DNA of 64,000 nucleotides from Neopestalotiopsis rosae. Its lineage: Eukaryota > Ascomycota > Sordariomycetes > Amphisphaeriales > Sporocadaceae. Position numbers and translations under genes: made by a program. Below, piece after piece: positions 34,121 to 46,411 of the stretch. Numbering within the stretch: the first letter of the stretch is position 1; each line of letters starts with the position of its first letter. The notes under the pieces were generated by a model. That model worked only from the letters and a program-made list of their open reading frames with translations, did no database searches and was not told where the DNA came from. Location of the stretch: the NCBI GenBank assembly GCA_023078685.1, contig JALGAS010000007.1, forward strand, positions 1,054,001-1,118,000, written 5' to 3'.

Positions 34121-36066
34121 ATGGCGTCTACGGATCGCAAAGTACCGCCAAGCGTCACAGATGAAGAGAGGTCGACCATCCACGCCCCCGGACGACAACA
34201 GCAACAGCAAGACGATGTCGCCGCGGCGTATACCGGATACTTTGCAGACCACGAGCCCTACTCGCGCAAAGAGGAGACCTCGCTGCGCTGGAAGCTCGAC
34301 CGGAGGTTGATCCCGATCCTCTGGTTCAACATCATTCTCGGCGCCGTCGACAAGGTCGCCACCTCGACCGGCGCCCTCTATGGCATGCGCGAGGATACCG
34401 ACTCCACCGGCGACCGGTATGCTTGGGTCGGCAGTGCCTTTTATTTTGGGTACCTTTTTTGGTGTTTTCCCGCTGCGTCTCTATGTACGATTAGCTTCCA
34501 ACTCTCATTCAAGCTGGGGATTGTGGACACTTTGGCTGCGAACTCTTTTGCTGACTTTGAGTAGTACAAAAGCTGCCCATAGCCAAACTCATGTCTGGCG
34601 TCATCTTTCGTAAGGAGCCCCGGCAATAGCTCTAATCCATGTCTTTGAACCAAAACCTGACACTTTAGCAGTGTGGGGAATCATCCTCATTGGCACGGCG
34701 TATAGTCGAAGCTTTCCAGCAATAATCACACTCCGAGTCCTCTTGGGTGTCCTCGAAGCCCCAATCATCCCTGGAGGGTATTTGATGTTGACCATGTGGT
34801 ATACGAGAAAGTAAGTATTATACCTTGACGCAAGTCGGAAGTCATAGATTGCTAACATTCCTTTTCCAGCGAGCAGGCTCTTCGATCCGGTCTCATGTAT
34901 ACGAACCTGTCCGTCTTCTTGTCCGGACCGATTGGATATGGGTGAGTTTCTCGCAGCAGTGCTCTCAAATTATCCTTCGACCAATGACCCAAAAGAGTAC
35001 TGACAAGCAGTAAATAGCGTCGGCGCCATCACTGGAGGCAGCCAGTGGCGCTGGTACTTTATAATCTTTGGCTCCATCTCGCTCGTGTGGTCAGTGGTGC
35101 TGGGCGTCTTCCTGCCCGACAACCTGGCCAGGGCAAAGTTCGTCACGGAGCGCGAAAAGGCCATAACCGTGGAGCGGCTCCGCGCCAACCAGGCCGGCAT
35201 CGAGAACAAGACGTTTAAAAAGGAGCAGGTGGTGGAGGCTTTCACCGACCCCAAGACCTGGTTGATGTTTGCCTTTAACATCTTTTGCAGTATTCCCAAT
35301 GGTGCCCTGACCAGTATGTCAAAACCCCTTCAAATCACAAAGACAGAGTACATGAGAAAATATTGACCTTTGTCCCAACCTGTCAGACTTTCAAAGCATC
35401 ATCATCAAGGGCCTCGGCTTCAGCTCGCGCAGAGCCCTGCTCCTAGCCATGGTCGAAGGCGTCGTCGCCACCGTATCCGCCTACCTCTGCAACGGCGGCG
35501 TCTGGTACCTGACGCGCAGGTGGCCCAGCCTGCAGTGCCGCGTCCCCATCATCATCGCCGGCGAGCTCGTCGGCATGGTCGCCTCCATCTTCTTGTACAC
35601 CCTGCCCATCACCGCCATCGGGGGCCGCCTGGCCGCCCTGTGGATGGCCAAGTTCTTTCTCGGGCCCTACATCGTCATGTTGGCGCTCAACGTGACAAAC
35701 ATTGCTGGCCACACCAAAAAGGTCACCGTACAAGCAATTGTTTTCATCGCATACTGCAGTAAGTTCATGTCGCCCGTCCTCCAAGACGTAAACAAATCTG
35801 CTCACAGCTCGCAAATAGTATCGAATATCGTGGCGCCGCACTTCTTCAGGGACGATCAAGCACCGCTATACCCGTTGGGCACAGGTGCCATTCTGGGAAG
35901 CTATGTCCTTTCCATCATTACTATCGCCATGTATGCGGCATACTGTTATTGGGAGAATTGCCGCCGTGATCGAATTGATGCCACTGCTGGAGAACGAGTA
36001 CACGAAGACACGGACTTTAAGGATTTAACTGATCGTCAAAATGTACACTTTAGATACGTTTGGTAG
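34121..36066 (+). CDS. MFS permease, allantoate/Dal5 (anion:cation symporter) family
   Basis: Exons 34121-34484, 34565-34609, 34672-34810, 34870-34941, 35018-35313, 35387-35758 and 35819-36066; 1536 nt, 511 aa. The N-terminal block SLRWKLDRRLIPILWFNIILGAVDKV is the usual opening of Dal5-like permeases. Twelve membrane helices are plausible, with RVLLGVLEAPIIPGGYLML (helix 4-5), a central hydrophilic loop FVTEREKAITVERLRANQAG and C-terminal helices around AILGSYVLSIITIAMYAAYCYW. The family imports carboxylates and ureides such as allantoate, nicotinate, pantothenate and dipeptides with protons. Placement beside the lyase-like and aminotransferase genes suggests transport of their substrate or product. 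All six introns keep frame; the last acceptor (AAATAG at 35818) was preferred because the nearer CTCACAG gives a stop. Confidence 0.88.
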
Positions 36067-36478
36067 ACTTGTCTATCTGGACTCTGCAGCGCCGAGAGCA
36101 CTTCCACCTTGACGGCGAACAAGCAGGCTGTATAGGTAGCCCATGAATGGAGCCATCCAATCACTGACCAAACCATCTGTGCCCAATGTTTTGTTCGAAG
36201 TCTTGTATTATAGTCTACATGGTTCGTTTGACAGAAACCACCCTCTTTCGTGATATACGCTTTTAGGCTTTACCGCCAAACGATGCACTTCCAGCGCCAA
36301 GCTAATCGTGAAGAAGTCGTTAAATGGTGCCCAAATGGAGCCTACATCAAAAAGACGTGGCAGTTCCCGATCCCTTCTATATCATGACGCTTTTGATTGT
36401 GCCTTGCATTTTTTCCCGAACCTTTCAACCACCTTTTCTTTCAGCTAGCCTCCACCTGATATTCAACTCACTAGTCTT
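36067..36478. other. Intergenic between convergent genes
   Basis: 3' flanks of the permease (plus) and the deubiquitinase (minus). No gene seen. Confidence 0.5.
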
Positions 36479-39462
36479 CTAGACTCTTTGGTAGAATAAC
36501 ATGTATGCAACCTTGTTATCTGCCTTGTTGTCCTTGATAGGCTTCGGTGCAGGGGCTGGCGGGTTTGCGTTGCCGTTGACAATGCTACTCCATTTCTTGG
36601 CACCACCCGTGGGAGCGCTGACCTTGTTCCAGCCCTCATCGTCAGCGGCATCGTCGGCGATACCTTCGAATCTGTTGCCGGAAGCACCTGTAGATGGAGC
36701 TTTCTTGTCGGTTGTGGACCAGGAGGACTTCTTATCCTCCTCGGCGCCGCCCTCCGCCACGTCCTCGCTACGGACCCGGCGGATGACAGTATCATCAATG
36801 CGAATCCATTCTCGGCCGTCTTGACGACGAACATCGGCAGTGTAATGACCACCACTGGCGTTCTTGCCGTGATGATACACAGCAGCGATCAGCTTGTACT
36901 TGGGTGTGCCACCGAACTCTTGAATCACGGCAGGGTGGCAAGAGCGTGCAATGATCTCCATGGGAATTTCAAGCTCCAAAGGATAGCCGACCTTTTTCCA
37001 GATCTTCATGGTGCCACCCTTTGCATCAAACTGGAAGCGCTTGAGATGCAGAATGAGCACGGGAGGGAGTGTCTCAATGAAAACTTGCTTGTGGGCAACA
37101 GTAGTCGTGCCCTTAAGCGATTCAAAATCTCCTGTCAGGTTTTCGATTCTCGTCAAGTTCCTCAGCGCGTCGACAATGTTTCGCACTTGAGGTGAGTCAA
37201 TGTCCAGCTGAAGCGGCTGGTATGGCTCAACCGTCACGGAAAGCTTCTGTTTCACCCTCAGCTCGGATCGGAGTTTACCACCAAAAATGGTGGTAATCGG
37301 CGAGTTCATGATCGGATGACCAGAAGAACGCGTCTCCGCCGGTCGCTGCTTGGGTCCAACCTCATGCCAAGTATTGTTGTTGGCTTCCGTTGGTGTATTA
37401 GTATTGGAATTTGTAGCAGACGACCCGGCCGCAGATGTCTCTGGCAGACGGCGTAGCACATTCGCACACTCGTCATGAAGAGCCTCAAGTAAGAACCCAA
37501 GGAACTCCTCGGCATCTTGCTGATGACCGCGCTGTTGGAAAAAAGTCATGTCAGAATTCATTCATAAAGTGCAAAATAAGACTTCCATGCTTACTCTCAT
37601 GCTCGCAAACCGTGGCAGCTTTCTGATAGCTTCGTAGACAAACTCTGGTGTGAAGGGTTCGCCATACTGCTCCAGCTCCTCGTTCTTCAACCGTCGCCGC
37701 AGTTGGTCCACAGATGTGGCCGAGTCAATAACTTTATACTCGCGCATGAACATGATCCTGGCATCGCATTAAAGTCTGATTCCGAGAGAACCATGCAAAC
37801 GTGGGAACTTACATGGCGTCAATTAGTGGCGTTTCGCTGTTGAAACTGTGTGCGGCCTTCTTGCTGACCTGGTCCAAAAACTCGTAAAAAGGTATGCAGA
37901 AAATCAAGACTTGTAGCACCTGTTCCATGGTGTCAGCATATGAGACGATGATTTGAAGTGCGAGCGACATACCGAATTCATATAACACATATTGCCCGTA
38001 TTAATTAGGCCTCTGGGCTCCAAAAATGGGATTTTGGCTCCGTTGTTCACCTTGAAATCCCTAATAGCCTCAGCCTGCGAACTGGCATTGGACTTGGCAA
38101 ATCCGGCGACAGTAGCAGTGCTGGCAGAAGCGCCATCGGCAGTCTTGGTGCCGTTGACGGCAGGAGGCGTAGCGCGTGCTGGCGCAGCGACAGTCGGGCT
38201 TGGGGCGAACATTGCAGCCCATGATTTAGGTGCCGCCTTCACAGGCGCAGGAGTTGGCTCGGCTTGGACCTCTGGCGATGCGTCCGCTGCGGCGTTTTCA
38301 GCAGCAGGGCTCGTCGCCTGCTCGGCAGATACTGCCTCCTTGACCTGTTCTCCTCCTGACTTTTCAGTACTCACAGCGGTCTTCGTTTCCTTGGGGCTAC
38401 CCTTTGGCAACACAGGAACAATTGGAACGGCTGGTACGGCAGTCGCAGTCTTGGAAGATGACTTGGCAGCCTGCGTGGGAGTCACACTAGCTACAGTCGA
38501 CGTCTGGGTAGTGTGAACTGAGGCTGGGGTCGTGGGAGAAGTAGATTGTGCGCTTTCTGAAGGCAAGTCCTGGGTAGACGGCGTTTCAGGTCGCTCTGCA
38601 GATACTGCTGAGGGAGTAGCAGCCTCTTCTGCTGGGGTTGGCTGTGTAGGAGTGGCCGAGACTGCGGGCCCTGCTGACTGATTGGAAGGCAATTCTACAC
38701 CACCCTTGACAGAAGACACAATCTTTCTTCTTCGCCGCGATTTTGCCGCTCTGGTTGGGAAGGGAGAATCGGGATCGGAAAGCCACGGGAGCTTGAAGTG
38801 AATTAGGTTAGCAGGGGGTAGTCAATGGGTGATTATCGTCTGTCACATACTGGATACTTGAAAGGTGCCTTGGCGGGCAGAACCTCAACTTCTTGTGGTG
38901 CCTGAGGAACGACGTCCTGGCTCTGCGGTGTGGTAGGTGTCACAGAAGCCTGAATAGCCTGTGAAGAATGTGTCGAAGATGGCGTCTGAGGGACTGGCGC
39001 GGGAGGCGGAGGTTGAGCCATGTGGTATGGAGGAGGTGGTGGAGTCGAGAGAGCCGGTGACTGCTGCTGAGGGGGCCGCGAGTAGGGCTGAGGAGGATGT
39101 GCCATGCTCGAGGATACGATCGGAGGGTATGCCTGATGGATCGCCGGAGGAGACCGTGCAGCATATGGGTTGTAATGCATGCCATATGGAGCGCCGGGCA
39201 TGCCAGCATTTGGATAGTGCGGCGGCGCCTGAGGATAGTAGGCATTGGCATACGGGTTCATATGGCTGTTCGGGTAGTACATGGGCTGGCTGTGGTTGTG
39301 ATGAGTATACGAATGCTGCTGATGCGAATACTGCGGCCGCCGCCTTGGTCCATTGCCTGTGTGTGGTCCCGGACCCGAACCCATATCTACTGGCCCTCTA
39401 CCTCCACCCATTCCACCAACACCTCCTGGCATGGGCTGCCCAGCCGGCAGATGATGATTCAT
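36479..39462 (-). CDS. ubp3: Ubiquitin-specific protease, Ubp3/USP10 family
   Basis: Exons in order: 38851-39462, 37973-38791, 37813-37919, 37595-37757, 36479-37531; 2754 nt, 917 aa. A long disordered N-terminus (Pro/His/Tyr/Gln-rich, then Thr/Ser/Pro/Ala-rich, to about residue 440) precedes the USP domain. The Cys box is GLINTGNMCYMNS with Cys near 473, the following GHQQDAEEFL is the second family box, LHLKRFQFDAKGG is the core strand, and the His box HGKNASGGHYTADV has its His near 796. In yeast, Ubp3 with Bre5 removes ubiquitin from Sec23 and acts in ribophagy; USP10 acts with G3BP. A basic RRRRK cluster just after the second exon start could be a nuclear signal. The frame stays open about 23 codons upstream of the chosen ATG with no ATG, so an unseen 5' exon is possible. 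Confidence 0.92.
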
Positions 39463-40787
39463 CTTGCCGGCTTGGGGTTCATGAAGCAGCGGCGAAGCTG
39501 ACCACTGCTTCAAAGATGCACTGGGACGCAACGCGCTGTTGATAGCCTCGCTTGCTTAGTAAAGCGTAGGCCCGAGGCAGTAATGCGCGGCGGCGGCGAT
39601 GTCGGGATGGATGCGCACTCGTCGCCAAGGCGTCCAAAGAAGCCTTGCTCGTCGTTTGGGGGGGATGACTCGAAGTGGGTGAAGACGGCGAGGCGAGCGG
39701 CTGTTGTGCTGCAATCGCTGTGCAGACGGGTCTGGCCTCCGATTGCGCTTGCTTCCTCGGGGGGCGGAGAGGGATGGAGAGTGAGAGATGGAGAGGAGGA
39801 GGAAGAGACAAGCGCAGGCAAACACAGTGCTTATACTAGATGCTTGACTTGCGAGACAACAAGCAAGAAATGACCAGCCCTGAGTGGAAGAAGGAGCGTC
39901 AAGGGATAAAAAGAACAGAACCCTTCAGCTCTAGATGATGCAAGCACGCGTCAAAGGGGACGGAGCTCGACGAACAAGGTGACGAGCGCGTGTCGTGTTC
40001 CGCCGGTGAGGGTGATGGAGTCAGGCAGAGGAGGTCCCAAAATACAATGGATGCGCCTTTCCTGGGATTTCTAAAGTTTTCGGGTCTCTCAGCAAACTCG
40101 CCAAGGTCTTAGGCTCATTTTTTTTCGGCTTGCCAGCGAGTGAGCAAGCACTTAGCGGCTAATAATAATAGACGCCCGGACCACATACCGGCGTGTACGC
40201 GAACTCCCAAGCTCCGAGTCTTAGTAACAGCTCTGGTGGGGACGGTCTGGTATCACTCTTGTTTTCTCTTTCAAGCTTCTCTGTCAATGCAGCCAGATCT
40301 CAAATCAAGCCCCATTGATCCAAGCCTTCAGGTCTTGCCTATCAACCCGTGCCCCGTCTGTGTGTAGTACTGTATATATTCGGACGGCGCATACTCTACA
40401 ACCTCCGTAACAGTTCGGCAATGCCGCAAAACCCGCGGCAATGTGTGTACTACCTCCCGGTCAGTACCGGTAATCGGATGTATTGGATATACAAGGTATG
40501 TATGTAAGTATGTATCGTACGGGCGGGCGGGGCTGAGCCACGTGATACATACACATACAACCGTTTATAGAACATTTTTACAGCTTCCAGAACTTACCTG
40601 TCTGTCTCAAAGCTTGTTGTCAGACATGTATCACAGCTTTTTGGATCGTGAATGCGTAGATTGCCATATATTACTAGTGCATACCTTTTAAGCAATGCTG
40701 ACCAAAACTTCTCGTCATTGTTGTGCATCCACTATCCTCCTTGACCAGGGCAGGTACTTTATGGTTGCTGAAAGGTCATCTGTCTCA
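39463..40787. other. Intergenic, Ubp3 promoter and Ctp1 3' flank
   Basis: No gene seen. Includes a GTAT-rich microsatellite-like run near 40494-40517 followed by a GGGCGGGCGGGG box near 40520, and a purine-rich strip around 39765-39815. Confidence 0.45.
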
Positions 40788-43051
40788 TTATGGTTCCTCG
40801 TCTCTAAACAGGTATTTTCCCTTCTTTAATGCCTCGCTGTACCGTATCTGAACCTCTTCCAGCTCTAGTTGTTTGGCTTTCTCGCGGTCTTCTGCTTCTT
40901 CTTGAGTACTGGGAAATCCAATCCGGTCCCATCCCGGCGGGTCTTGCATGGCACTATGGCGTTCCCGGTGTCTACCATACTTTTGTGATATCTCTCTGAT
41001 TTTGGCATCCACCCACATCTTCTCCATTTCTGCTTTGCTCATTGAGCTGAGCTTCCAAGCGTCATCGTCCAGCTGCGCCTCTAGATCGTTCCTGACCTGG
41101 ATGAACGTGGTCTTTGCCAACTCCAGGTCCGCCAGTGGGCGGTATAGCTTGCCACAGCACTCTTCTTTGCTGCATCCCGGAAGCGAAGCACGTTCTTTGC
41201 CACGGACCACTTCATTGTAGGCATAGCTATAGCCTTCATTGTACTTGGGGTTCAGCTTAAAATCCACCCGATTCAGACTTTCGACAGGACGATCACGCAA
41301 GGGCACCTCCTCTTTCCTAGGCCGTTGTTTTCCCCAAGCTGATGGAAGCTTTTTGCCTGTGCCAGTCAACGGGGTTCTCTTGTTGATGGCTGTGGGGGTC
41401 TCTGGAGATCCGTTCCCGGGTGATTGCCATGGTAGTATCCGCCTTCGTCTTTCTAGAAAGACATCCTCAGGGTGAGTGGCCGCTTCTCTTGCGCGAGCGC
41501 CAGAGGGGATGTCAATAGCTTCCTTTTCCGGCGGAGCTGGGTTGTTAAGCAGTCCGGCAAGGCGACCAGCCTTGACTTCTGGCCGAGCAGCCCGGCGCGA
41601 TGTGGCCGTCGTGGCATTACCATCCTCAGCTAGACTTGCTATGCCTTCGCGCAAGGAGGATCGCACAATTTCTTTTCGCATAGGCCTCGGTACGGCCGGG
41701 CTTGGTCTTGGGCGATTGAATGGGAGCAGGGCAGAAGACCTATCTATCGGTCTATCATTTTTGTCGCCTTGTCGTGTAGATTCACCAAGGGAAGGAGACT
41801 TTCGGCGCTCAGCCACGCCTTCTGCCTGTTGTGACACATCCGCCGCTCCAGAGCCTGTAGAACCGGCAGCAGGTACAAACGTCGGTGACGGGGAGCGAAA
41901 GTGTCTAGTCTTTCTTGGCGTCACCACTCTATCTTCGGCATTATCAAAATCGACGCTGTCGTGAGCCATGAACCGACTTTGCTCACTAGTCACGACCGGA
42001 TCAGAGCTTTGTTCCAATTTTATGCGTGTAGTGGCTGGTGTCTGCGCAGATTCTTGGTCGTCGCGACGTCTCTTGCGGACACATCGCTCGGAGACGACTA
42101 CAGGCGTGTCCGAAGAAGGCTCCTTGATTGGAGTCTGATCAAATGCAGTAATTGTTGCGGCGGCATTAGAAGTCGGTAGTGGTGGTAAAGATGGTTCTCG
42201 CTCCAATGTATGCAATTTGTCCGAAGGCGATGGCTCGCGGCTCGTACCGCATGTAGCCACATCTTGCAAGAATCCTGGCAGCCTTGAGCCAGCTTGATCG
42301 CGCGCCTCATCCGCAGCTGGCGGAGATTCAGACGTGAAGGAAGTATTGCCAGGACCATCAACGAGAGTGGATAGAGCCAGACGGGCCTTTAGCTTCTCGA
42401 TCTTTTGCTTTCGTGCATTACTCTGCACTTCGATCGTCTTGGAGTACTGTATCCACTTCTCACAAGCTTGGTTCTTCTCGCGAAATTGTTTTTGAAGAGT
42501 TTCATTTGCCTCGAGAGTCATGGAAACCCGGCTGCGAAGTTTGTTATTCTTCTCCTCCAGCTTGCCATACTCTGCAACAAGCTCCTCGTGACCAAGTCGA
42601 CTGACATCCGGGTGACCACCATCCTTTACTGAGCTTCCGAGATTCCGTAGTCTGTTTACCGATTGAGGGGCCAAAGGTGTCCTTGGCTCAGATTGGTTCC
42701 GCAGGAATCCACGGTCGTCTCCATATTGCAGCTGTTGTTGTTGTTGCCGCTGCTGCTGCCTTTGATTGGACCGTTTGAGCTGCTCCAACTCTTCCCTCAG
42801 CGCTTTATTTTGTTGCTCAAGCGAATCTACTTTCGCAACGCGTGTTCTGAGAATTTCGATTTCGCCATTCAAGCCCGCGACCCTCGAATTCGCCGCATGA
42901 CAGGCTGTCCCAAAGGTGAATAAGGGGCCGAGCGGAGTATGGACTTGAGGTGCAACTCACCACTCCGGTAGTCGCTATCAATGCGATCCCATGCCTCACC
43001 AAGCGCATCAAACAGCGCAGACCTCCCATTCTCCTGTAGCCAATTCTCCAT
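40788..43051 (-). CDS. ctp1: DNA-end resection factor, Ctp1/Sae2/CtIP family
   Basis: Exons 42961-43051 and 40788-42904; 2208 nt, 735 aa. N-terminal coiled coil from about residue 45 (GEIEILRTRVAKVDSLEQQN, then a Gln-rich KRSNQRQQQRQQQQQL tract) should mediate tetramer formation. A long disordered middle with many SP/TP sites suits CDK and damage-kinase control. The conserved C-terminal domain has a cysteine pair region (GCSKEECCGKLYRPL) and the RHR-type motif KYGRHRERHSAMQDPPGW that closes at about residue 690. The family stimulates Mre11-Rad50-Nbs1 to open blocked double-strand ends. The intron (42905-42960, 56 nt) sits in the coiled-coil lead-in; the GACAG acceptor at 42905 gives residues SACHAANSRVAGLNGE. 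Confidence 0.9.
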
Positions 43052-45201
43052 GATCTCAAAGCAAGTTCATCATGATGCTGATTCGGGAATTTTGTTGCAG
43101 GGGCAGCGTCGAGATCATAAATGTGCAGCTGAGACGCGTCTCCTTGAGCTGAGCGCGAAGTAAAGTGGGGCAATCATTTGATAGGCCAATTCCATCGCCC
43201 CAAACTTGTCGCCATTGACTTAGTACGTACCGTCATAGCTCGAAAGAGAAACAGGCAGCAACACAGGCAGGCAGCTACCTGCGATTATGAGTGTACTTGA
43301 ATTGGACAAAAATACACACGCACTATTTGATGGCATTGAAATGCGAGGAAATAGGAGAATCAGAGAAACATCCTGTGATTTAACAGCTTATGAGCGAATG
43401 ATCACTAAGTAGCTGTAACTTTATGAGAGCTGATTTGGAATAATCTGGAGAATCTCATCTGCCGGCAGCTGGCATGCTGACCACTACTGCAGGCCTATTA
43501 GCCTCGTGATTTCATGGGGTGGTCTGCCTCTGTCCAGATGTCTTGAACCATACCTATGCACACGTGTTTTCCGTGGCTTTATCCGATGCCTGCGCGCACA
43601 TAGCATGTGGGCACCTTGAGAAATACGTGGTGAGCAAGAATATTGGCTCTGTGTTCTCGTGATGGTCCTACCAAATACCGGAATGTGGTTATTGGTCGGG
43701 AAGTGTATTTCATATGAACAAACACCTCGATATCGTGGACTAGGCGACTTGCACTGTCGCAAAATTTATGCCGCACAAAGGTCGGTTTTACGAGAAGATT
43801 GATACGAGTTCCCACCCATATTAATGGTTTCCCATACATCCGCCATGTGGGAAATTGACAGCCTCCGAACTTTGCCTCTTCAACGGACTTTAACTTCTGC
43901 GTTCGGCAGATGCCACGATGCAAGTGGCATGCAATAATGCAGTATAGGTATAAATTATGTCGGCCACAACAGAATAACCAGGGGAGGGAAAAAGTCACCA
44001 GCAAATGTTGGCGCACCTTCCAAATCTTCGGATCGCAGCCGTTGCTAGTGTGAACCCAAAAAACCCGCGTTTGCTGAGGGCCAAGGGCCACCATTGATAG
44101 TTCCCATCGGCAGCCGTTGGAGTAGGAGGGACGAGTGCTGTAATCTGTACTCTGCACCCAACATGCATAGTCGTCATGGAGCGCTAGTATAGATATGCAA
44201 TCGAATGGCTGGTAACAGAGTCCAGTTACTCAATCAGGTCTGTCGCAGAGCATCTCGCACCGCAGCTGCATTGAAGTCTTTAATGTAAGCTTACATTGCT
44301 TATGCCCTCTCGGTAACAATAAAAGTGCAGGCCCAACGTTGTTCAAAGAATATGTATAAAGGGCCTCGCTTCCCAACTGAACTTATCATTTTGATCAGTC
44401 TCAAAACCCGCGACAAACGCAGCACATATCCGGAACGAATTGGTGACAGGGCTGATTAGACGCACGTGCCGCACATCAGAAGCGGGAGATTTCTAAAAGA
44501 AACCAGGGCTCTGATTCGACAATTGATAGCCCCAGGCTGATCGATACCTTGGTTGTGACATGGGAAATCAGCGGCACTGCCCACATTTGCCTTCTTACCC
44601 CAATCAATTCCGGTAGCTCAGGCTGTGGCCCGCGGTCGAGGGAAGGGAAGGGGTGGGAGTGGGAGAGAGCGAGAGAGGGAAAAAAAATAATGAAAAATTT
44701 CGATTGGAGGGAAACTGGGGGACACCAGCCAGAGTCTGGACCAGGAAAGAAGAAAAAAAAATAAACAGCAGCAAAAAATAAATAAAAAAAATAAAAATTT
44801 CGCACATACCGCTTCTTTCGCCTGGCCAAACCAAAACTCTGTTGTGGGCAATTCTTTTCACCTCAACATTCTCTTTTCTTCGCCGCATCAAAACCCCGAA
44901 AAACTTCGATCTTGATTTGTCCCACTGGTACAGATCTTCATCTTCGCCTTTTCCTTCCGCAACAATCTTCCAAGAACCTTTGCGGCCACTTGATCTGCTA
45001 CTGAGAACCCTTCAGTCGCACTTCCACCTTCTAAATCTATCTATCTCTTCATAAAAGTAAGTCCCATCCTGTCCATCCAGCCCCGAGATAGCCAGCGCAG
45101 CAGCCAGCACCAAGCCACCCACACACATCATTTCATTGGAATCTGCCCGCCCTCCTCCAAAACCCAAACCCCTCCAAAAAAGATAAACCCCACATCCCAC
45201 C

Positions 45202-45306
45202 ATGGCCACGGCGCAGGTACAGAAAGCCATAACCCCACCATCGACGACGACTTCAAACGGCCAACCCAAAGGCGCCGACTTGGTCTGCTTATCTGCTATA
45301 CTTTGA
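45202..45306 (+). CDS. Possible upstream ORF (34 aa) in the leader of the zinc-knuckle gene
   Basis: Starts in the context CACCATGGCC, a near-ideal eukaryotic initiation context, and encodes 34 residues starting MATAQVQKAITPPSTTTSNG before TGA. It lies 269 bases before the main ATG. It may be a regulatory upstream ORF, a short protein, or be removed if the leader intron starting near 45057 spans it. No homologue recognised. Confidence 0.35.
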   Translation: MATAQVQKAITPPSTTTSNGQPKGADLVCLSAIL

Positions 45307-45348
45307 GTGTGCTTGCGCGCGATCAGAGCTGGAGCCACGCCATGATCT

Positions 45349-45426
45349 GCACTTCACCTTCATCTCATTGTATTCACCTCTGTGCCTGCACTTCACCTTC
45401 ACCTCATTGTATTCACCTCTGTGCCT
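45349..45426 (+). repeat. 39-bp tandem repeat, two copies
   Basis: Two adjacent copies of a unit that starts GCACTTCACCTTCA and ends CACCTCTGTGCCT, differing by one base (T/C at the 15th position), followed by a short partial third copy GCACCTCGCCGTCA. Lies within the leader region of the zinc-knuckle gene. Confidence 0.9.
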
Positions 45427-45574
45427 GCACCTCGCCGTCATCACTCTTTTGAGCTGCAAAATGCTCCTCGTCGCTGGCGTCATGACTGAAGTCTTTAAAA
45501 ATATTTGGGAAATTAAAAATTAATCCAAGCTAATTCTGACCTTTCAAAAGCCTCATTCCAAAAAAAACGCCATA

Positions 45575-46411
45575 ATGGACAGCTTCCAGCCCAACACTGG
45601 CAGAGCCTGCTTCACCTGTAAGTTTTATGATCATCATTGCGTTCGTCTGTGTGCGTTCGTCAGCTTCCATTGCTAATCCTCTCCATCTAGGCGGCCAGAC
45701 TACCCACCAGGCCCGTGACTGCCCCCAGCGTGGCGCCGCCAAGTGGTAAGTAATATTTCAGCCCAAGCAGCCATATGAGCCGCGAAAGATTCTTGAAGTT
45801 GATTTTGTACTAATTCATTAATAGCTACAACTGCGGCAACGAGGGTCACATGTCCCGCGACTGCCCGGAGGGTCCTAAGGACAACAAGGCTTGCTACCGA
45901 TGCGGCCAGTCTGGTCACATCAGCCGTGACTGCCCCAGCGGTGGTGCTGCCGGTGGTGGCCAGGGCGGTTCGTCCGAGTGCTACAAGGTAAGTCATGCAA
46001 AAACTCATTGTTCCATTCACGAGAAGACAATACTAATCTTTGTGCCCTCTTCAGTGCGGTAAGGTCGGTCACATCGCTCGCAACTGCCCTGAGGCTGGTG
46101 GCTACTCTGGTGGCGGTGGCGGCTACGGCGGTGGCTACGGTGGCGGTCAGGGTGGTGGCCAGGGCCGCACCTGCTACTCTTGCGGTGGTTACGGCCACAT
46201 GTCCCGTAAGTCTTCTTCATGCTCCATGCTAGGCGATGATCTCTTTTACTGACTTGACATCCCAGGCGACTGTATCCAGGGCTCCAAGTGCTACAACTGC
46301 GGCCAGACTGGTCACTTCTCCCGTGACTGCCCCAAGGAGTCTACCGGTGGCGAGAAGATGTGCTACAAGTGCCAGCAGACTGGTCACATTCAGAGCCAGT
46401 GCCCCAACTAA
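45575..46411 (+). CDS. gis2: CCHC zinc-knuckle nucleic-acid-binding protein, Gis2/Byr3/CNBP family
   Basis: Exons 45575-45617, 45691-45745, 45825-45987, 46055-46205 and 46266-46411; 558 nt, 185 aa. Seven CX2CX4HX4C knuckles: [84 protein letters not shown] and [14 protein letters not shown]. Between knuckles 4 and 5 is a Gly/Tyr/Gln-rich RGG-like linker. This is the architecture of yeast Gis2 and human CNBP, which bind single-stranded nucleic acid and G-rich mRNA and act in translation and stress granules. All four introns interrupt zinc knuckles, so exon loss would destroy a finger. Third positions are strongly C-biased, a sign of high expression. Confidence 0.96.

Larger units (their letters stand above)
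43052..45574. other. Divergent promoter region; long leader of the zinc-knuckle gene
   Basis: 2.5 kb between Ctp1 (minus) and the Gis2-like gene (plus). A polypurine run at 44636-44770 (GGGAGAGAGCGAGAGAGGGA then A-rich) is followed by C/T-rich sequence like the leaders of strongly expressed fungal genes. A GTAAGT donor at 45057 suggests a 5'UTR intron. A short ORF with good start context lies at 45202-45306 and a 39-bp tandem repeat at 45349-45426. Confidence 0.5.

Noticed and set aside
38961..39542. 193-codon plus-strand ORF opposite the Ubp3 N-terminus
   Set aside because: Antisense of a low-complexity Pro/Tyr/His region, no independent motif.
43579..44157. 192-codon ORF on the minus strand between Ctp1 and the Gis2-like gene
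   Set aside because: No motif, unusual Cys/His/Trp content and codon use unlike the neighbours; overlaps other ORFs in the divergent promoter region. Likely chance.
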